From a bacterium (GTDB lineage Bacteria; Bacteroidota; Bacteroidia; Flavobacteriales_D; Crocinitomicaceae): 64,000 bases of DNA. The notes under the pieces were generated by a model. The model did no database searches. It was not told the DNA's origin and saw only the letters and a list, made by a program, of their open reading frames with translations. Shown here piece after piece: positions 28,250 through 37,244 of the stretch (within the stretch, counting starts at the first letter, position 1; the number at the start of each line of letters is the position of its first letter). Location of the stretch: contig JANSYQ010000002.1 of the NCBI GenBank assembly GCA_024742305.1, positions 248,001 through 312,000 on the forward strand, read 5' to 3'. The position numbers and the translations under genes are program-made.

Positions 28250-29179
28250 GTGAAATTCCTTTGCCTACTTCTTTTTAGTGTTCTCTGCGCAACTTCCTCT
28301 GTTGTAGCTCAGAATAAAACAGTAACGCTTGTTATTGATCCTGGGCATGGTGGCGACGATCCGGGACACCTTCCGAACAATACCAACTTGCTTCCGGAAA
28401 AGGATTTGAACCTAAAAATTGCGACGTATCTCGGCGGATATATTGAAAAGTACTTGCAAAACGTCAAGGTGGTTTATACACGTACAACGGATGTGTATCC
28501 GAGTTTGGATGATCGCGTGGACAAAGCCAATAACCTTAACGCTGACTTTTTTATTAGTGTACACTGCAACGGTAACGAGCGCACTTCGGTTCGCGGCACA
28601 GAGACGCACGTTCATTCCATGGATCTGAAGAACTCTGTGAGTTTGGCAAAAGCGATCGAGTATCAATTTTCGAAACGTGCTGGACGAAAGTCGCGCGGAG
28701 TAAAGGACCAACGTGATTTGCAGCATTCGCTTCAGGTGTTGAAGTTTACAAATATGACCAGCGTTTTGGTAGAGTGCGGATTCCTTACCAATGATGCCGA
28801 AGCAGCCTATTTGAACACTACCTACGGACAAGAAATCATTGCATCGGCCATTTTTCGTGCCTTCCGATCTACCATAGAATCCCAATATCCCGGAACACAA
28901 TTTCGTAAATCGGCAGATTCAACCACGACAACAACTACCGCCACTACTTCGACACAATACACCATTCAGATTGCATCTTCGAAATCACCCATTGACCCGA
29001 AAAAAGATCCACAAATGCGCAAGTTGGAACTGGAAGTTTCACGTAAAGAATTGAATACTAGTAGTGCATACAAGTACATTTACCTTGCCGGCTCTTTCGA
29101 CTCTAAGGAAGGTGCCAAGCAAGCATTGGAGGGCGTCAAGTCATCCGGGTTTCGCGATGCCATCATCGTTTCCAAATAA
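28250..29179 (+). CDS. N-acetylmuramoyl-L-alanine amidase (Amidase_3) with SPOR domain
   Basis: The start chosen is GTG 28250, because it places a clean signal peptide (KFLCLLLFSVLCATSSVVAQ) at the N-terminus; the longer frame would need a TTG at 28193 inside the divergent promoter region. The 309-residue product has the zinc-binding Amidase_3 motifs: VIDPGHGGDDPG (H33), EKDLNLKIA (E50), SVHCNGNE, and the catalytic glutamate in VLVECGFLTNDAEA. A Thr-rich linker leads to a C-terminal SPOR domain (about 235-309) that binds denuded glycan at division sites. It cleaves septal peptidoglycan during daughter-cell separation. Confidence 0.9.
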   Translation: MKFLCLLLFSVLCATSSVVAQNKTVTLVIDPGHGGDDPGHLPNNTNLLPEKDLNLKIATYLGGYIEKYLQNVKVVYTRTTDVYPSLDDRVDKANNLNADFFISVHCNGNERTSVRGTETHVHSMDLKNSVSLAKAIEYQFSKRAGRKSRGVKDQRDLQHSLQVLKFTNMTSVLVECGFLTNDAEAAYLNTTYGQEIIASAIFRAFRSTIESQYPGTQFRKSADSTTTTTTATTSTQYTIQIASSKSPIDPKKDPQMRKLELEVSRKELNTSSAYKYIYLAGSFDSKEGAKQALEGVKSSGFRDAIIVSK

Positions 29180-29338
29180 AATTGCCCATTTAAGCAACCA
29201 ATCAAGGACTAAATGCGTTTAGTAGCTGTGTTAAGTCTTTAACAATCCAACGGTCATCTGTAGAATTGTTAGGGAAACGTACACGAACCCGTTAAATTTA
29301 CGGTACTAACTATATTGGAAACTTGCTAAACTCTCCTT

Positions 29339-32300
29339 ATGCAACGTACAAACCTATTGGTAGCATTGTTTATGCTACTTTTCTCCGGATTGACTTTCGC
29401 GCAAGCGCCGATCAATATGACGCCTGCCAACAACAATCAAACATTTAATACGTGTAACGGTTTTTTGATTGACTCTGGTGGTCAAGGCGGACCGGGCTAC
29501 GGCAACAACGAAAGCATTGTAATTACTATATGCCCCGACACGCCGGGCGAGATTATTTCCATCGTCTTCAACCTCTTTGATTTGGACCCCACGAACACGG
29601 GTACACAACAAAACCCGAACGTGGATTTCATGTCTGTTTACGATGGACCATCTACAGCTTCGAATACGCTTGGAACCTACACAGGAACACAACTTCAAGG
29701 TGTTGTAATTGAGGCTACTCAATTGAATGCTTCCGGTTGTATTACCTTGGAGTTTTACTCGAACAGTGTAGGAACGGGTCAATTTACGGCCTCTGTTTCG
29801 TGTGAGACCCCTTGTGCCGATCCACAAGCGGGAGGCGTTATTGTAAATGGAATTACACCCGACAGCATTCGCGTTTGCGTGGGAGACACTATCACTTTTC
29901 AGGATCAAGGATCTTTCGCACAACAAGGATTCAATTTGGTGAATTACATGTGGGATTTCATGGATGGCGATACGGCGAATGGAACGACCGTTCAGCATTC
30001 TTATGATGTTCCCGGTTATTACAACGTTCAGCTCTTTGTGACGGACGATAACGGTTGTTCAAATCCGAATCTCATTGACCTTCAAGTTCTCGTTGGAACC
30101 ATTCCGGACTTTACCGGATTTCCTGCTGATACTTCTATTTGTTTGGGCGAGTCTATGACCTTTGTTGCCGATCCAGAATCGTATGAAGTTAGTTGGAACG
30201 GATTCCCTGGCAGTCAACAAATTGATGACGGTTGTTTGCCTGACACCCTTTTGGGCGTTTCGCAAGATGTACAATTGCTTCAAACCGGATTTGCCGCAGG
30301 AACAACGATTCAAAACGTCAACGATATTCAAAGTATATGTTTGGACCTTGAGCACTCGTTCATGGGAGATTTGGTGATTTTGGTAGAATGTCCGAACGGG
30401 CAAAGCTCCATTTTGCACCAGCAAGGTGGTGGAGGAACCCAAATTGGTATTCCGAACCCGCTGGACAACGTGGATTGTTCTGATCCGACGACGCAAGGAA
30501 CACCATTTACCTATTGTTTTACGCCACAAGCAACACAAACTTGGGTGGATTGGGTGAATGCACAAGGAGGGTTTGGATTGACCATCCCCGCAGGAAATTA
30601 CGCTTCAGTTCAACCATTGAGCAACCTTGTAGGATGTCCAACTAACGGCGTTTGGACCTTAACAGTAATTGATAACTGGGCTGCGGATGATGGAACTTTG
30701 TTTGGATTTGGCTTGACCTTGGATCCATCTTACTATCCACCACCACAAACGTTCGAGCCGCAGATTGGCTTGGCGGATGACTCATCGTTTTGGTTCAATC
30801 CACAATTCGAGACCTTCTTGTCTCCGGATGCTGACTCGTTAATCGTTACCCCAACACAATCGGGTACATTTACTTACGAGTACTATGTTATGGACGATTT
30901 CGGGTGTGAATATGATACATCCGTGGTGTTGTATGTAGATCCATTAGCTCCTACTTTTGCTGGAAACGATACGTCGTTGTGTGACAACTCTATTCTTGAT
31001 TTGAACGGACAAATTACGGGCCTGACAAGCTCTTGCGATTATGTTCTTACCATGGAGGACTCCTTTGGCGATACCTGGAACGGAAACACGATGACCATTA
31101 CCATTAATGGGGTATCCACCGATTACAGCTGTACCAATCCTTCGGTGCAAGTGGAAAACTTAACCATTCCGGCTGGAGCCACGGTAACCGTAACCTTTAA
31201 TGCGAACGGAAACTTTGTGGGCGAATGTTCTTGGGAAATTGTGGATGGAAACGGAAATACGGTTGCCAATATGGGAACCGGACAGTTCGGCCCAGTAACC
31301 ACAACATTTACTGCCAACTGTGTGCCTTCTTATACATACGAATGGACGCCTCAGGCCTCTGTGAGTGATCCAACTATTCCCGATCCACAATTCACAGGCA
31401 CAGGATCACAACAATTGATTTTGACAACGTATCCGGTGGGACATCCACTTTGTGCAACTACGGATACCATGCAGGTGAATGTTTCCTCTGCTCCATATCC
31501 GGGTGAAGACACCACGATTGCTATTTGTCCAACGGCAGGAGCTTTTGATTTGTTCCCACTACTTGGTACAGGCGTTTCAACCATGGGTGCATGGTTAGAC
31601 GACCAAGGAAACCCAATCACTATGCCTTACGACCCGCAGGTGCTTCCAGCGGGGAACTATACGTACCAAACGGATAGCATGGGTTGTACAGACGAAGCGG
31701 TGGTGACCATCAATTTTGTGCCAACGACCATAGATAACGTAAGCAGTACCGATGCACTTTGTAACGGCAGTGCCGATGGAATTATCACGATAACCGCCAC
31801 AAATATGGTTGAGTATACGGTAGATCAAGGAGCTCCAGTTGCAGCGACTAGTCCATTTACGATTAACGGCTTGGCTGCAGGAACTTATACGGTTGCTGTT
31901 TTCTCGGCAGACGGATGTACAGATTCAGTAGATGTTGTGATCGGTGAGCCGGCAGTGCTTCTAGCAAGTGCGGTAACAACAGACGCGTCGTGTTTTGGGG
32001 ATTGCGACGGACAAGTTCAAGTAAGTGCCGTTGGAGGAACAACCCCGTATACATACGTTTGGTTACCGGGAACTAATGGAAACCAAAATGGATTGGGCAT
32101 TGACCTTTGCGCTGGACAATACATTACAGGTGTTGCCGACGCAAATGGCTGTACAGATTCTGTTTCATACACGATTAATGAGCCGGCTCCATTAGAACCT
32201 GCGATTGTTGGAGATGTATTGGATGGATGTTTTCCTCATACGGTAAACTTTACAAATACCACACAAGGAGCAGTAACGACCACGGAGATAGACTATGGCG

Positions 32301-32992
32301 ACGGAACCGTGGAAACTATTCAAGGAACGGGAGCGTTTAGTCATGAGTACGTAACACCTGGACAATATTCCATTACGGTGACGGTGTACAACGCGAATAA
32401 CTGTTCATACTCGGTAGACTATATTGATTACATCACGGTGTATGGAAATCCGAATGCGAATTTCCAAATCAACCCAAATAACATTTCAATGTTGGAGCCA
32501 GTTACCGCCTTGATCAACACTAGTTCTCCTGACGTTGTTTCTTGGGATTGGCAAATTACAAATGGTGAGCCACTGACATCGACCAATGAAGATGTGAGTC
32601 CGGTAACGTTCCCGTTTGATCAGCCAGGAAATTACCCAATTACACTTACTGTTACTAATGCAGCGGGATGTATTGATTCTGTTACTTACGTTGTTCAGAT
32701 CATCAGCGATGTGTTGATTTTCGCTCCGAACACCTTCACACCAGACGGAGATGAGTTCAATCAATCGTGGTTCGTCCACATGTCGGGCATCGACGTTTAC
32801 GACTTCGAGTTGGTATTGTACAACCGTTGGGGTGAGATTGTTTGGGAGTCGTACGACGTATCTGTCGGCTGGGATGGAACGTACGGAGGTAAGCCTGTTC
32901 AAGACGGTACCTACACGTGGTTTATCCGTTGTGCAGACTTAACGAACGATAATAAATATGAATTCCAGGGTCACGTGAATGTGATTCGTTAA
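29339..32992 (+). CDS. Large T9SS type B secreted multidomain protein (CUB, PKD, P-domain-like, SprB-like repeats)
   Basis: The 1,217-residue protein has a signal peptide (MQRTNLLVALFMLLFSGLTFAQ) and a CUB-like domain (about 35-160; DFMSVYDGPSTASNTLG). A PKD domain follows (NYMWDFMDGDTANGTTVQHS), then a proprotein-convertase P-like domain (ICLDLEHSFMGDLVILVECPNG, GVWTLTVIDNWAADDGTLFG). After Ig-like regions come SprB-type repeats (DALCNGSADGIITITATN, DASCFGDCDGQVQVSAVGG), two more PKD domains, and the gliding-motility C-terminal sorting domain (FAPNTFTPDGDEFNQSW, LYNRWGEIVWES, GTYTWFIRC). It is predicted to be a T9SS-exported surface adhesin or motility protein. No PorP/SprF gene follows it; the next gene is tRNA-Asn. 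Confidence 0.9.
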   Translation: MQRTNLLVALFMLLFSGLTFAQAPINMTPANNNQTFNTCNGFLIDSGGQGGPGYGNNESIVITICPDTPGEIISIVFNLFDLDPTNTGTQQNPNVDFMSVYDGPSTASNTLGTYTGTQLQGVVIEATQLNASGCITLEFYSNSVGTGQFTASVSCETPCADPQAGGVIVNGITPDSIRVCVGDTITFQDQGSFAQQGFNLVNYMWDFMDGDTANGTTVQHSYDVPGYYNVQLFVTDDNGCSNPNLIDLQVLVGTIPDFTGFPADTSICLGESMTFVADPESYEVSWNGFPGSQQIDDGCLPDTLLGVSQDVQLLQTGFAAGTTIQNVNDIQSICLDLEHSFMGDLVILVECPNGQSSILHQQGGGGTQIGIPNPLDNVDCSDPTTQGTPFTYCFTPQATQTWVDWVNAQGGFGLTIPAGNYASVQPLSNLVGCPTNGVWTLTVIDNWAADDGTLFGFGLTLDPSYYPPPQTFEPQIGLADDSSFWFNPQFETFLSPDADSLIVTPTQSGTFTYEYYVMDDFGCEYDTSVVLYVDPLAPTFAGNDTSLCDNSILDLNGQITGLTSSCDYVLTMEDSFGDTWNGNTMTITINGVSTDYSCTNPSVQVENLTIPAGATVTVTFNANGNFVGECSWEIVDGNGNTVANMGTGQFGPVTTTFTANCVPSYTYEWTPQASVSDPTIPDPQFTGTGSQQLILTTYPVGHPLCATTDTMQVNVSSAPYPGEDTTIAICPTAGAFDLFPLLGTGVSTMGAWLDDQGNPITMPYDPQVLPAGNYTYQTDSMGCTDEAVVTINFVPTTIDNVSSTDALCNGSADGIITITATNMVEYTVDQGAPVAATSPFTINGLAAGTYTVAVFSADGCTDSVDVVIGEPAVLLASAVTTDASCFGDCDGQVQVSAVGGTTPYTYVWLPGTNGNQNGLGIDLCAGQYITGVADANGCTDSVSYTINEPAPLEPAIVGDVLDGCFPHTVNFTNTTQGAVTTTEIDYGDGTVETIQGTGAFSHEYVTPGQYSITVTVYNANNCSYSVDYIDYITVYGNPNANFQINPNNISMLEPVTALINTSSPDVVSWDWQITNGEPLTSTNEDVSPVTFPFDQPGNYPITLTVTNAAGCIDSVTYVVQIISDVLIFAPNTFTPDGDEFNQSWFVHMSGIDVYDFELVLYNRWGEIVWESYDVSVGWDGTYGGKPVQDGTYTWFIRCADLTNDNKYEFQGHVNVIR

Positions 32993-33066
32993 CTGATTTT
33001 GCGCGCCGGTGCACCGGGAGATGCACTGGCACTGCGAAAAAAGCCGATATTTTTCTTCGGAAACTA

Positions 33067-33096
33067 TTTGCAGAATAAATTCTTTATATATATTTG
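33067..33096 (+). promoter_or_regulatory. Promoter of tRNA-Asn
   Basis: TTTG (33067-33070), 18 nt, then TATATTTG (33089-33096) match the Bacteroidota consensus. The tRNA begins 61 nt downstream, leaving a processed leader with inverted CTCGCC/GGCGAA blocks. Confidence 0.7.
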
Positions 33097-33157
33097 CACT
33101 CGCCTTCGCGCAAGGCTACGGCGAATGCAACTCGCCAAAACAAGAAGGTTGTGAAAC

Positions 33158-33234
33158 GCTTCTTTAGCTCAGTTGGTTAGAGCATCTGACTGTTAATCAG
33201 AGGGTCCCTGGTTCGAGCCCAGGAAGGAGCGCCA
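33158..33234 (+). tRNA. tRNA-Asn (GTT)
   Basis: The cloverleaf folds by eye: acceptor GCTTCTT with AAGGAGC (one T-G pair), D-arm GCTC...GAGC, anticodon stem TCTGA/TCAGA with loop CTGTTAA (anticodon GTT), T-arm CCTGG/CCAGG with TTCGAGC loop, discriminator G, then an encoded CCA at 33232-33234. The accessory island starts directly behind it. Confidence 0.97.
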
Positions 33235-33243
33235 AACAGGATG

Positions 33244-33283
33244 GGGCTTTTAGCGGAAACGTTGAAAGCCCTTTTTCTTTTTT
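33244..33283 (+). terminator. Terminator after tRNA-Asn
   Basis: GGGCTTT (33244-33250) pairs with AAAGCCC (33265-33271), followed by TTTTTCTTTTTT. Confidence 0.85.
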
Positions 33284-33320
33284 GCGAGTATTTTGCGAGT
33301 TTCAAGGAATGTCCGGAATG

Positions 33321-33345
33321 AAAAAAGCCCGCTCACGAGCAGGCT
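33321..33345 (-). terminator. Terminator of the HTH (excisionase-like) gene
   Basis: Minus-strand hairpin: AGCC and GCTC pair with GAGC and GGCT through one mismatch, followed by six T residues. It lies 27 bp after the stop. Confidence 0.75.
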
Positions 33346-33371
33346 ACACTTCACCAAGAAAAGTCTCAGCT

Positions 33372-33656
33372 CTAGAGTTTATCAAGACTTTTTCTGTTCT
33401 TTTCCAAGAATCTTAGAATACTTGATCGGCTGTACCGAATAATCCTTCCAAATTGACTGAATTCAATACTAAGGTTATCTCTTAGCTTCTGAAGGGTTGA
33501 TTTACCCTTACCTCGAATTCCTAATAATTCTTTTGCTTCCTCCTCCCCTATCCATTCTTGATCCTGACAGTGACGCTCTACATTTTGAATAATGCGAATC
33601 GTTAATTCGTCAATAAGTTTGTTGAAGGCTTCCTTCTCGAAAACAATAACTTCCAT
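33372..33656 (-). CDS. Helix-turn-helix protein, excisionase-like
   Basis: This 94-residue protein has the form common on Bacteroidota mobile elements: an N-terminal helical part (FNKLIDELTIRIIQNVE), the WIGEEEAKELLGIRGKGKSTLQKLRD helix-turn-helix, and RIIRYSRSSILRFLEKN, which resembles the wing and recognition contacts of MerR/excisionase DNA-binding domains. Family members control excision or element gene expression. It is the first gene of the accessory region behind tRNA-Asn. No integrase stands next to it. Confidence 0.75.
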   Translation of the reverse strand: MEVIVFEKEAFNKLIDELTIRIIQNVERHCQDQEWIGEEEAKELLGIRGKGKSTLQKLRDNLSIEFSQFGRIIRYSRSSILRFLEKNRKSLDKL

Positions 33657-33968
33657 TTTTCATAAGGCATGATGATTTCTTATTGTTCGATAACACTGCT
33701 ACGTGCGTTTTCCTGAAGATAGTTAATCTAGCTGTCAAAGGCTTGAAGGAGTGACATAAGAAATGTTAATGCTCAGACCTCATCATGCTCAATGATGTGG
33801 TCGAAGAATTCGAACATCCTCTCTGATATTCTGACATTTCTTTTCACGCTTCGGTCTTAATTACTAATTTTTAGATAAAGGTCTTGAATTCAAAAGACTA
33901 TGTTGATGGACGCCTATAAAAATTGGTGTTTCGATTTCCCCAAAGTAGTTTAATACTCAAAATAATAT
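33657..33968. other. Non-coding gap upstream of HTH gene and downstream of Gabija-type genes
   Basis: No convincing coding frame is visible. The stretch contains the 27-bp palindromic repeat at 33776-33802 and is otherwise AT-rich. The promoter of the HTH gene must lie in its left part. Confidence 0.4.
33776..33802. repeat. 27-bp imperfect palindrome, left copy flanking the Gabija-type genes
   Basis: GACCTCATCAT and ATGATGTGGTC form 11-bp arms with one mismatch around a 5-bp centre. A related copy in the same orientation lies at 37204-37230 (about 21 of 27 positions shared). The two copies bracket the two-gene defence cassette. Confidence 0.6.
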
Positions 33969-35348
33969 TTACATGAGTAGATTTAATGGTGGTTCGGAAA
34001 ACCTCTTTGAGGTTGTACCCTTCTTTGAGTTAAAATCTTTGTCTTGAACAATTAATATCACTTTTCTTTTCGCTCTTGTTACAGCATTGTACATAAGTTT
34101 TCTCAAGTAAACATCCTTTCTTTTATCAATAGTGTAACTCGGCCACAGTATGAAGACATCATCAAACTCTCTATTCTTCGCCCCGTGAATTGTCAAGAAT
34201 ATGCGAGTAGTTCTTTGCTTATCAAGAAAATTTGATGCAAAGTGCAGTCGTGAGGAAACGATCTCCGAAAATTCTTGAGATGAAAGCATGGTTACATTTC
34301 GCAGTGACATCCTTCTTCGAGCAACAGAGATTGATAATTTAACTACTACGTCTTCAACTTTGTTCCAATCGTCCAACTGATTCAAATTCACCTTTCCATT
34401 TTTTCGAAAACCAATTAAAAGCTTAAGTATATCTTTTGTCGTTCTCCTTTTTTCAGAATCAATTATAAACGGTTTGGGGTAAAGATTGTGTTTCGTAAAT
34501 GGAGATTTTAATTTTTCAACCGTTGCTCGAACAAAAGCATCTTTAGAAGTGCCTACTGGAGATAATATGGCAACTGTTCGTCCATTCTGACCCATTTCGA
34601 AAAACTTATCAGAACTCCATTGCATGTGGGCAGATATGATCCAAGCGGCTAATGATGGTGAAGAAACGCATTCAATTTTTATCGGGTTTTGACATTTCTC
34701 ATTTAGCCTGAGTGCTCTTGCAGTATCCAAAATATCGGGCTTATCAGTCCTCCAAATCTTATCCAATTCTTCGTTTTCGACCTTGGCTTTTAACCAATCT
34801 ACAGCATCACATTTCAAATCATCATCTAAACTTTGAAAATCATCCGCAGCAAGTAACAAGCAATCGTTCTTAGACAAACTTATAATTACGTCCAATTGTT
34901 CTGTAATGCAGTCTTGAAACTCATCAACTACAATAATTGGATAAGAAAACTTCAAGACATCCCTAATAACATCAATCTGCAATAATTCCAATGCAAGTTT
35001 CCTAATTATATTAACTCCTATTGTTATTTTATTCTCATCAATATTTTCAGTAAATGTATCTGGGTTTTCACTCACCACAAAGGATCCACTCTTTCCTAAG
35101 AATTGCTTGTATATTTGAACCAAATTGAAGCAGAACGCATCAATAGTTACGCATTTTACTTTTACTCCTTTTTTTTGAATTGAGTGCAATTTAGCCTCCA
35201 ATCTTTTTCTCGATCCATGCATATACGTAATAGCTAAAATACACGACGACTCATGAATTAAAGTTTCATCGAGAATAGACTCTAGTTTAGATATAATTTT
35301 AGTCGTTTTTCCAGTGCCAGCTTGTCCTATGTATGCTGAATTACTCAT
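33969..35348 (-). CDS. gajB: UvrD/Rep-like helicase, GajB-type
   Basis: The 459-residue protein is an SF1 helicase: Walker A GQAGTGKTT (residues 8-16), motif II VVDEFQD (D142/E143), a motif III-like LLAADDFQSLDD, motif V-like TIHGAKNREFDDVFIL, and motif VI LMYNAVTRAKRKV. It starts 8 nt inside the end of the upstream OLD/TOPRIM nuclease gene. An OLD-family nuclease with a UvrD-like helicase is the gene pair of Gabija anti-phage defence, where GajB senses or processes DNA ends and activates GajA. Length is slightly shorter than typical GajB (about 490). Alternative: another class 2 OLD-helicase pair with the same layout. Confidence 0.8.
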   Translation of the reverse strand: MSNSAYIGQAGTGKTTKIISKLESILDETLIHESSCILAITYMHGSRKRLEAKLHSIQKKGVKVKCVTIDAFCFNLVQIYKQFLGKSGSFVVSENPDTFTENIDENKITIGVNIIRKLALELLQIDVIRDVLKFSYPIIVVDEFQDCITEQLDVIISLSKNDCLLLAADDFQSLDDDLKCDAVDWLKAKVENEELDKIWRTDKPDILDTARALRLNEKCQNPIKIECVSSPSLAAWIISAHMQWSSDKFFEMGQNGRTVAILSPVGTSKDAFVRATVEKLKSPFTKHNLYPKPFIIDSEKRRTTKDILKLLIGFRKNGKVNLNQLDDWNKVEDVVVKLSISVARRRMSLRNVTMLSSQEFSEIVSSRLHFASNFLDKQRTTRIFLTIHGAKNREFDDVFILWPSYTIDKRKDVYLRKLMYNAVTRAKRKVILIVQDKDFNSKKGTTSKRFSEPPLNLLM

Positions 35349-37164
35349 TTATTTCTGGGAAATTAAAATTGTAAACAGTTGTATGATCGTTTGATTTACC
35401 TTCATTCTTTTCCCATAACATATTGAAATTTTCATCCTCTGTTGAAAGGTTATGAATAGAATTAATTAATCTTCTCGCACGCATCACACAATCATTATTA
35501 ATTAACATAAATTGAGCAAGTGCTTCGTGATATCCATAGTGGGTTTTAAATTGATCTAATACCTGCCTAAATGTTCTTCCTTCAAACGCTTCAATAGACT
35601 CAAGAACTGTGGTTCTTCCTTCCTTAGTCGGATTAACAATCCACTCAATGACGTCCTCCAACACCTTTCCGTCATCTAACCTTAATATTACTTTAGGTGG
35701 AACTTCAACGCCCTTAAGGTCATCAATATAACTATCACCAGCTCCATCTCCATCAACCAATGGTATCACCTCAGATATCATAGGCTGAAAAGTTTGATAA
35801 GTCTTTTTTACGTGAGAATCTTGTGTTGGAATGATCCCAAAAACCTTAGTGTGATTAGAATCGGAATGATAAGCTTCCCACCCTTCAGCCGTGATGCTGA
35901 TGTTAGTTAGCAAGCTCATCCACCTGTATTCGGTGAGGCCTTCTGGAATGATTACTTTTTGATTCATCAATGCTTCACAAACCTCTTTTCTATGTATTGT
36001 ATACAGTCTTGTAATCGCATTCGCAACTTGTGTATCCAGTTCTTTTTCAAGTAGAGGGGTAGCCTTTAATTCTCCATCGTTATTGGTAAGGACCATTATT
36101 TCCTCCGGTTTATAGTAAGAAGCTATTTCAGGTGAATGTGTTGTTGTAATAGTCTGGTTTCCTAATCCTCTAATTCTCCCCACTAACCTTCTGTGGAGTC
36201 CAGGTTGAAGATGTAGCTCTGGTTCCTCAGCACATAAAAAGAAATTCTTACCAGTCTCATTTCTGAACCGACCGAACTCAAGAAGTAGTAGTAATGTTTG
36301 TAATGAAACCAAACCAGAACCATGTTTACCAATTGGAATTACAGTATTACCTTGTCCTTCAAGAAAAGGAGTTAAGGACTCCAAAACACCTATTACATCA
36401 CCTGAGGTAGGTGAAAACGTAATTTTCGAATCGCTCTCAACTATGAATCCAGACAGCTCATTGTTCAGTCGCTCAATAATATCCTTTAAAGGTGCATTAT
36501 CTTCAATTTTATTTGGATTGGCACGTAATTCATCTCTCAACTTCAAAACAGTTTCACCTGGAATTGCTTCTTGAAATTTTAACACTCTTCGGAATAATTC
36601 AGAATTGAAGGTCATTGTTCTGTCCCAAGTACGCTTTGAAGGCAAAAGATAGAATCCAAGTTCTTTGAGATGAACATGCCCTCTCAGTCGGTTTAATGAT
36701 GTATCTTCAAATGGATCTGTATCCCCTGTAAAAAAATAACGGATTGCTTCAAACTCAAGTTCGTCAGCATCAAATCTTGCACAAAAGGCAATCTCAACAC
36801 CAAGCACTGCTCCCTCTGGTTTATTTCCATGCGTTAATATACCTGTTTCATGACTGTACCATACTGGAACACCCCCACTATTGTTATTAAACCATTCTGG
36901 GGATTTACTTGGGTCGTCATCTATAAAACCCGTAATTACACCTTTTATAATTAATCTATCTTCTGGTTTTGGATTCCCACCAAAAAAATCGTAATCAGTG
37001 AGAGACCTTGAAAGTCTATCTCTACCGAGCAACATACCAATTGCATCAATTACCGTACTTTTTCCAGAATTGTTCTTTCCCAGTATTACTTGATGCTTAT
37101 GGAATTTTATTAGTGACTTCTTAACGCCTCTAAAGTTTTTAATTTCAATTTGAGATAATACCAT
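35341..37164 (-). CDS. gajA: OLD-family ATPase/TOPRIM nuclease, GajA-type
   Basis: The ATG at 37164 is used (the longer frame needs a TTG), giving 607 residues. The ABC-type ATPase half has Walker A GKNNSGKST (29-37) and Walker B with H-loop (CAEEPELHLQP around E313/E314, TTTHSPE). The C-terminal TOPRIM nuclease has E408 in IIPEGLTEY and D471/D473 in LVDGDGAGD. GajA nicks DNA and is restrained by nucleotides until phage replication depletes them. The gene overlaps the helicase gene by 8 nt. The cassette is AT-rich compared with the core chromosome and is flanked by 27-bp repeats. Confidence 0.83.
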   Translation of the reverse strand: MVLSQIEIKNFRGVKKSLIKFHKHQVILGKNNSGKSTVIDAIGMLLGRDRLSRSLTDYDFFGGNPKPEDRLIIKGVITGFIDDDPSKSPEWFNNNSGGVPVWYSHETGILTHGNKPEGAVLGVEIAFCARFDADELEFEAIRYFFTGDTDPFEDTSLNRLRGHVHLKELGFYLLPSKRTWDRTMTFNSELFRRVLKFQEAIPGETVLKLRDELRANPNKIEDNAPLKDIIERLNNELSGFIVESDSKITFSPTSGDVIGVLESLTPFLEGQGNTVIPIGKHGSGLVSLQTLLLLLEFGRFRNETGKNFFLCAEEPELHLQPGLHRRLVGRIRGLGNQTITTTHSPEIASYYKPEEIMVLTNNDGELKATPLLEKELDTQVANAITRLYTIHRKEVCEALMNQKVIIPEGLTEYRWMSLLTNISITAEGWEAYHSDSNHTKVFGIIPTQDSHVKKTYQTFQPMISEVIPLVDGDGAGDSYIDDLKGVEVPPKVILRLDDGKVLEDVIEWIVNPTKEGRTTVLESIEAFEGRTFRQVLDQFKTHYGYHEALAQFMLINNDCVMRARRLINSIHNLSTEDENFNMLWEKNEGKSNDHTTVYNFNFPEINE

Positions 37165-37203
37165 AGTTAAAGTCAATTATAACATGTAGATTGATATTTC
37201 TGC

Positions 37204-37230
37204 GACCCCGTCATGATGAATTAGGTGGTC
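37204..37230. repeat. 27-bp imperfect palindrome, right copy flanking the Gabija-type genes
   Basis: Begins GACCCCGTCATGATG and ends AGGTGGTC; related to the copy at 33776-33802 in the same orientation. It lies 39 bp upstream of the gajA start, so it could also act as an operator. Confidence 0.55.
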
Positions 37231-37244
37231 ATATTCTATTGATA

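Noticed and set aside
33006-33017. 12-bp perfect palindrome CCGGTGCACCGG before tRNA-Asn
   Set aside because: It is a short GC-rich palindrome after the adhesin gene without a T run; it could be chance or part of a weak terminator.
33281-33303. Short repeat TTTGCGAGT twice just after tRNA-Asn, considered as an attachment site
   Set aside because: Too short, and no second copy elsewhere in the window or match to the tRNA 3' end.
35341-37164. PARIS-type (AAA + TOPRIM) assignment for the nuclease
   Set aside because: The ATPase and TOPRIM parts are in one protein with a UvrD-like helicase partner, which fits Gabija/class 2 OLD instead.
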